NCBI RefSeq assembly: GCF_009764265.1
Contig: NZ_RWIR01000055.1
Span: 62,001-126,000, forward strand
DNA from: Pseudomonas sp. PB101
GTDB taxonomy: Bacteria > Pseudomonadota > Gammaproteobacteria > Pseudomonadales > Pseudomonadaceae
DNA length: 64,000 nt
Reading direction: 5' to 3'
A model generated the notes under the pieces. That model was not told where the DNA came from, searched no databases, and was given only the letters and a program-made list of their open reading frames with translations. This document shows positions 63,861 through 64,000 of the stretch, piece after piece. Position 1 is the first letter of the stretch. Every line of letters starts with the position of its first letter. A program made the translations under genes and the position numbers.

Positions 63861-64000
63861 TGAGTACCGGTAGAATCCAGTTCGCCGAGCAGGACGGCAC
63901 CTTCGTCCTCAAGTTCGTCGGTGAAGTTCGCCTGACCCTGTGTTCGGCGTTGGATGCGACTATTGAGCGGATCTTCAGCGCGTTGAATTTCAACTCGATC
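63860..64000 (+). CDS. rssC: Anti-sigma factor antagonist RssC (STAS), N-terminal part
   Basis: Starts at the overlapping TGATG with rssB and runs off the right edge after 47 codons. The visible residues MSTGRIQFAEQDGTFVLKFV, then GEVRLTLCSALDATIERIF, fit the first half of a STAS domain. The conserved phospho-serine region lies beyond the window. RssB presumably dephosphorylates it. Confidence 0.88.
   Translation, partial: MSTGRIQFAEQDGTFVLKFVGEVRLTLCSALDATIERIFSALNFNSI

Overview
The window is an unbroken stretch of a Pseudomonas chromosome, most likely from the P. fluorescens group. The evidence is the high-GC codon use, two tandem cbb3 oxidase operons, the lexA-sulA/psrA pair, copRS, rssB-rssC and many short REP/REPIN hairpins. 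Gene order follows several P. aeruginosa blocks as I remember them: cco-aer-acnA-rlmM-tusA; slt-uup-fadBA-topA-lexA-psrA-nagZ-mfd-gapB-apbE-sthA-lolCDE; and copRS-cupredoxin-queF-HAD-mlaA-rssBC. I see no rRNA, tRNA, CRISPR array, prophage or insertion sequence.

Layout. 1-7.4 kb: the start of ccoG (minus strand, cut by the window edge) and two complete ccoNOQP operons. These encode high-affinity terminal oxidases and carry Anr/FNR-type sites. 7.5-17.8 kb: an alpha/beta hydrolase, the aerotaxis receptor aer, aconitase acnA, rlmM, tusA, a PmpM/NorM-type MATE pump, pdxB and a small conserved gene. 18-26.3 kb: an ABC exporter, a Fic protein, lytic transglycosylase slt, the ABC-F protein uup, a universal stress protein and an unknown membrane protein. 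26.9-38.5 kb: fadBA, topA, small conserved genes, lexA-sulA, psrA, nagZ and a methylthioinosine phosphorylase. PsrA-type boxes before both psrA and fadB tie the fatty-acid regulator to beta-oxidation. 38.6-47.2 kb: a SWIM/SNF2 helicase, a CsiV-family protein, mfd and gapB.

47.4-49.0 kb is the main accessory island. A PAAR-tipped protein with a C-terminal domain resembling polymorphic toxin type 44 overlaps a small gene for a single-pass membrane protein, its probable immunity partner. This is a type VI secretion effector-immunity pair with no vgrG or other secretion gene nearby. It lies between gapB and apbE, where P. aeruginosa carries the nqr operon; here apbE remains without nqr.

49.2-64 kb: apbE, sthA, a glycerophosphodiesterase, a PilZ-type protein, the lipoprotein exporter lolCDE, the copper sensor pair copRS divergent from a cupredoxin, queF, a DUF4404 protein, a capless HAD protein lacking both catalytic aspartates, mlaA, and rssB-rssC (cut by the edge). 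rssB has no visible Shine-Dalgarno sequence and follows a long leader with several possible hairpins.

All family assignments come from reading the sequence and from memory; no database search was run. Residue positions are counts by eye.
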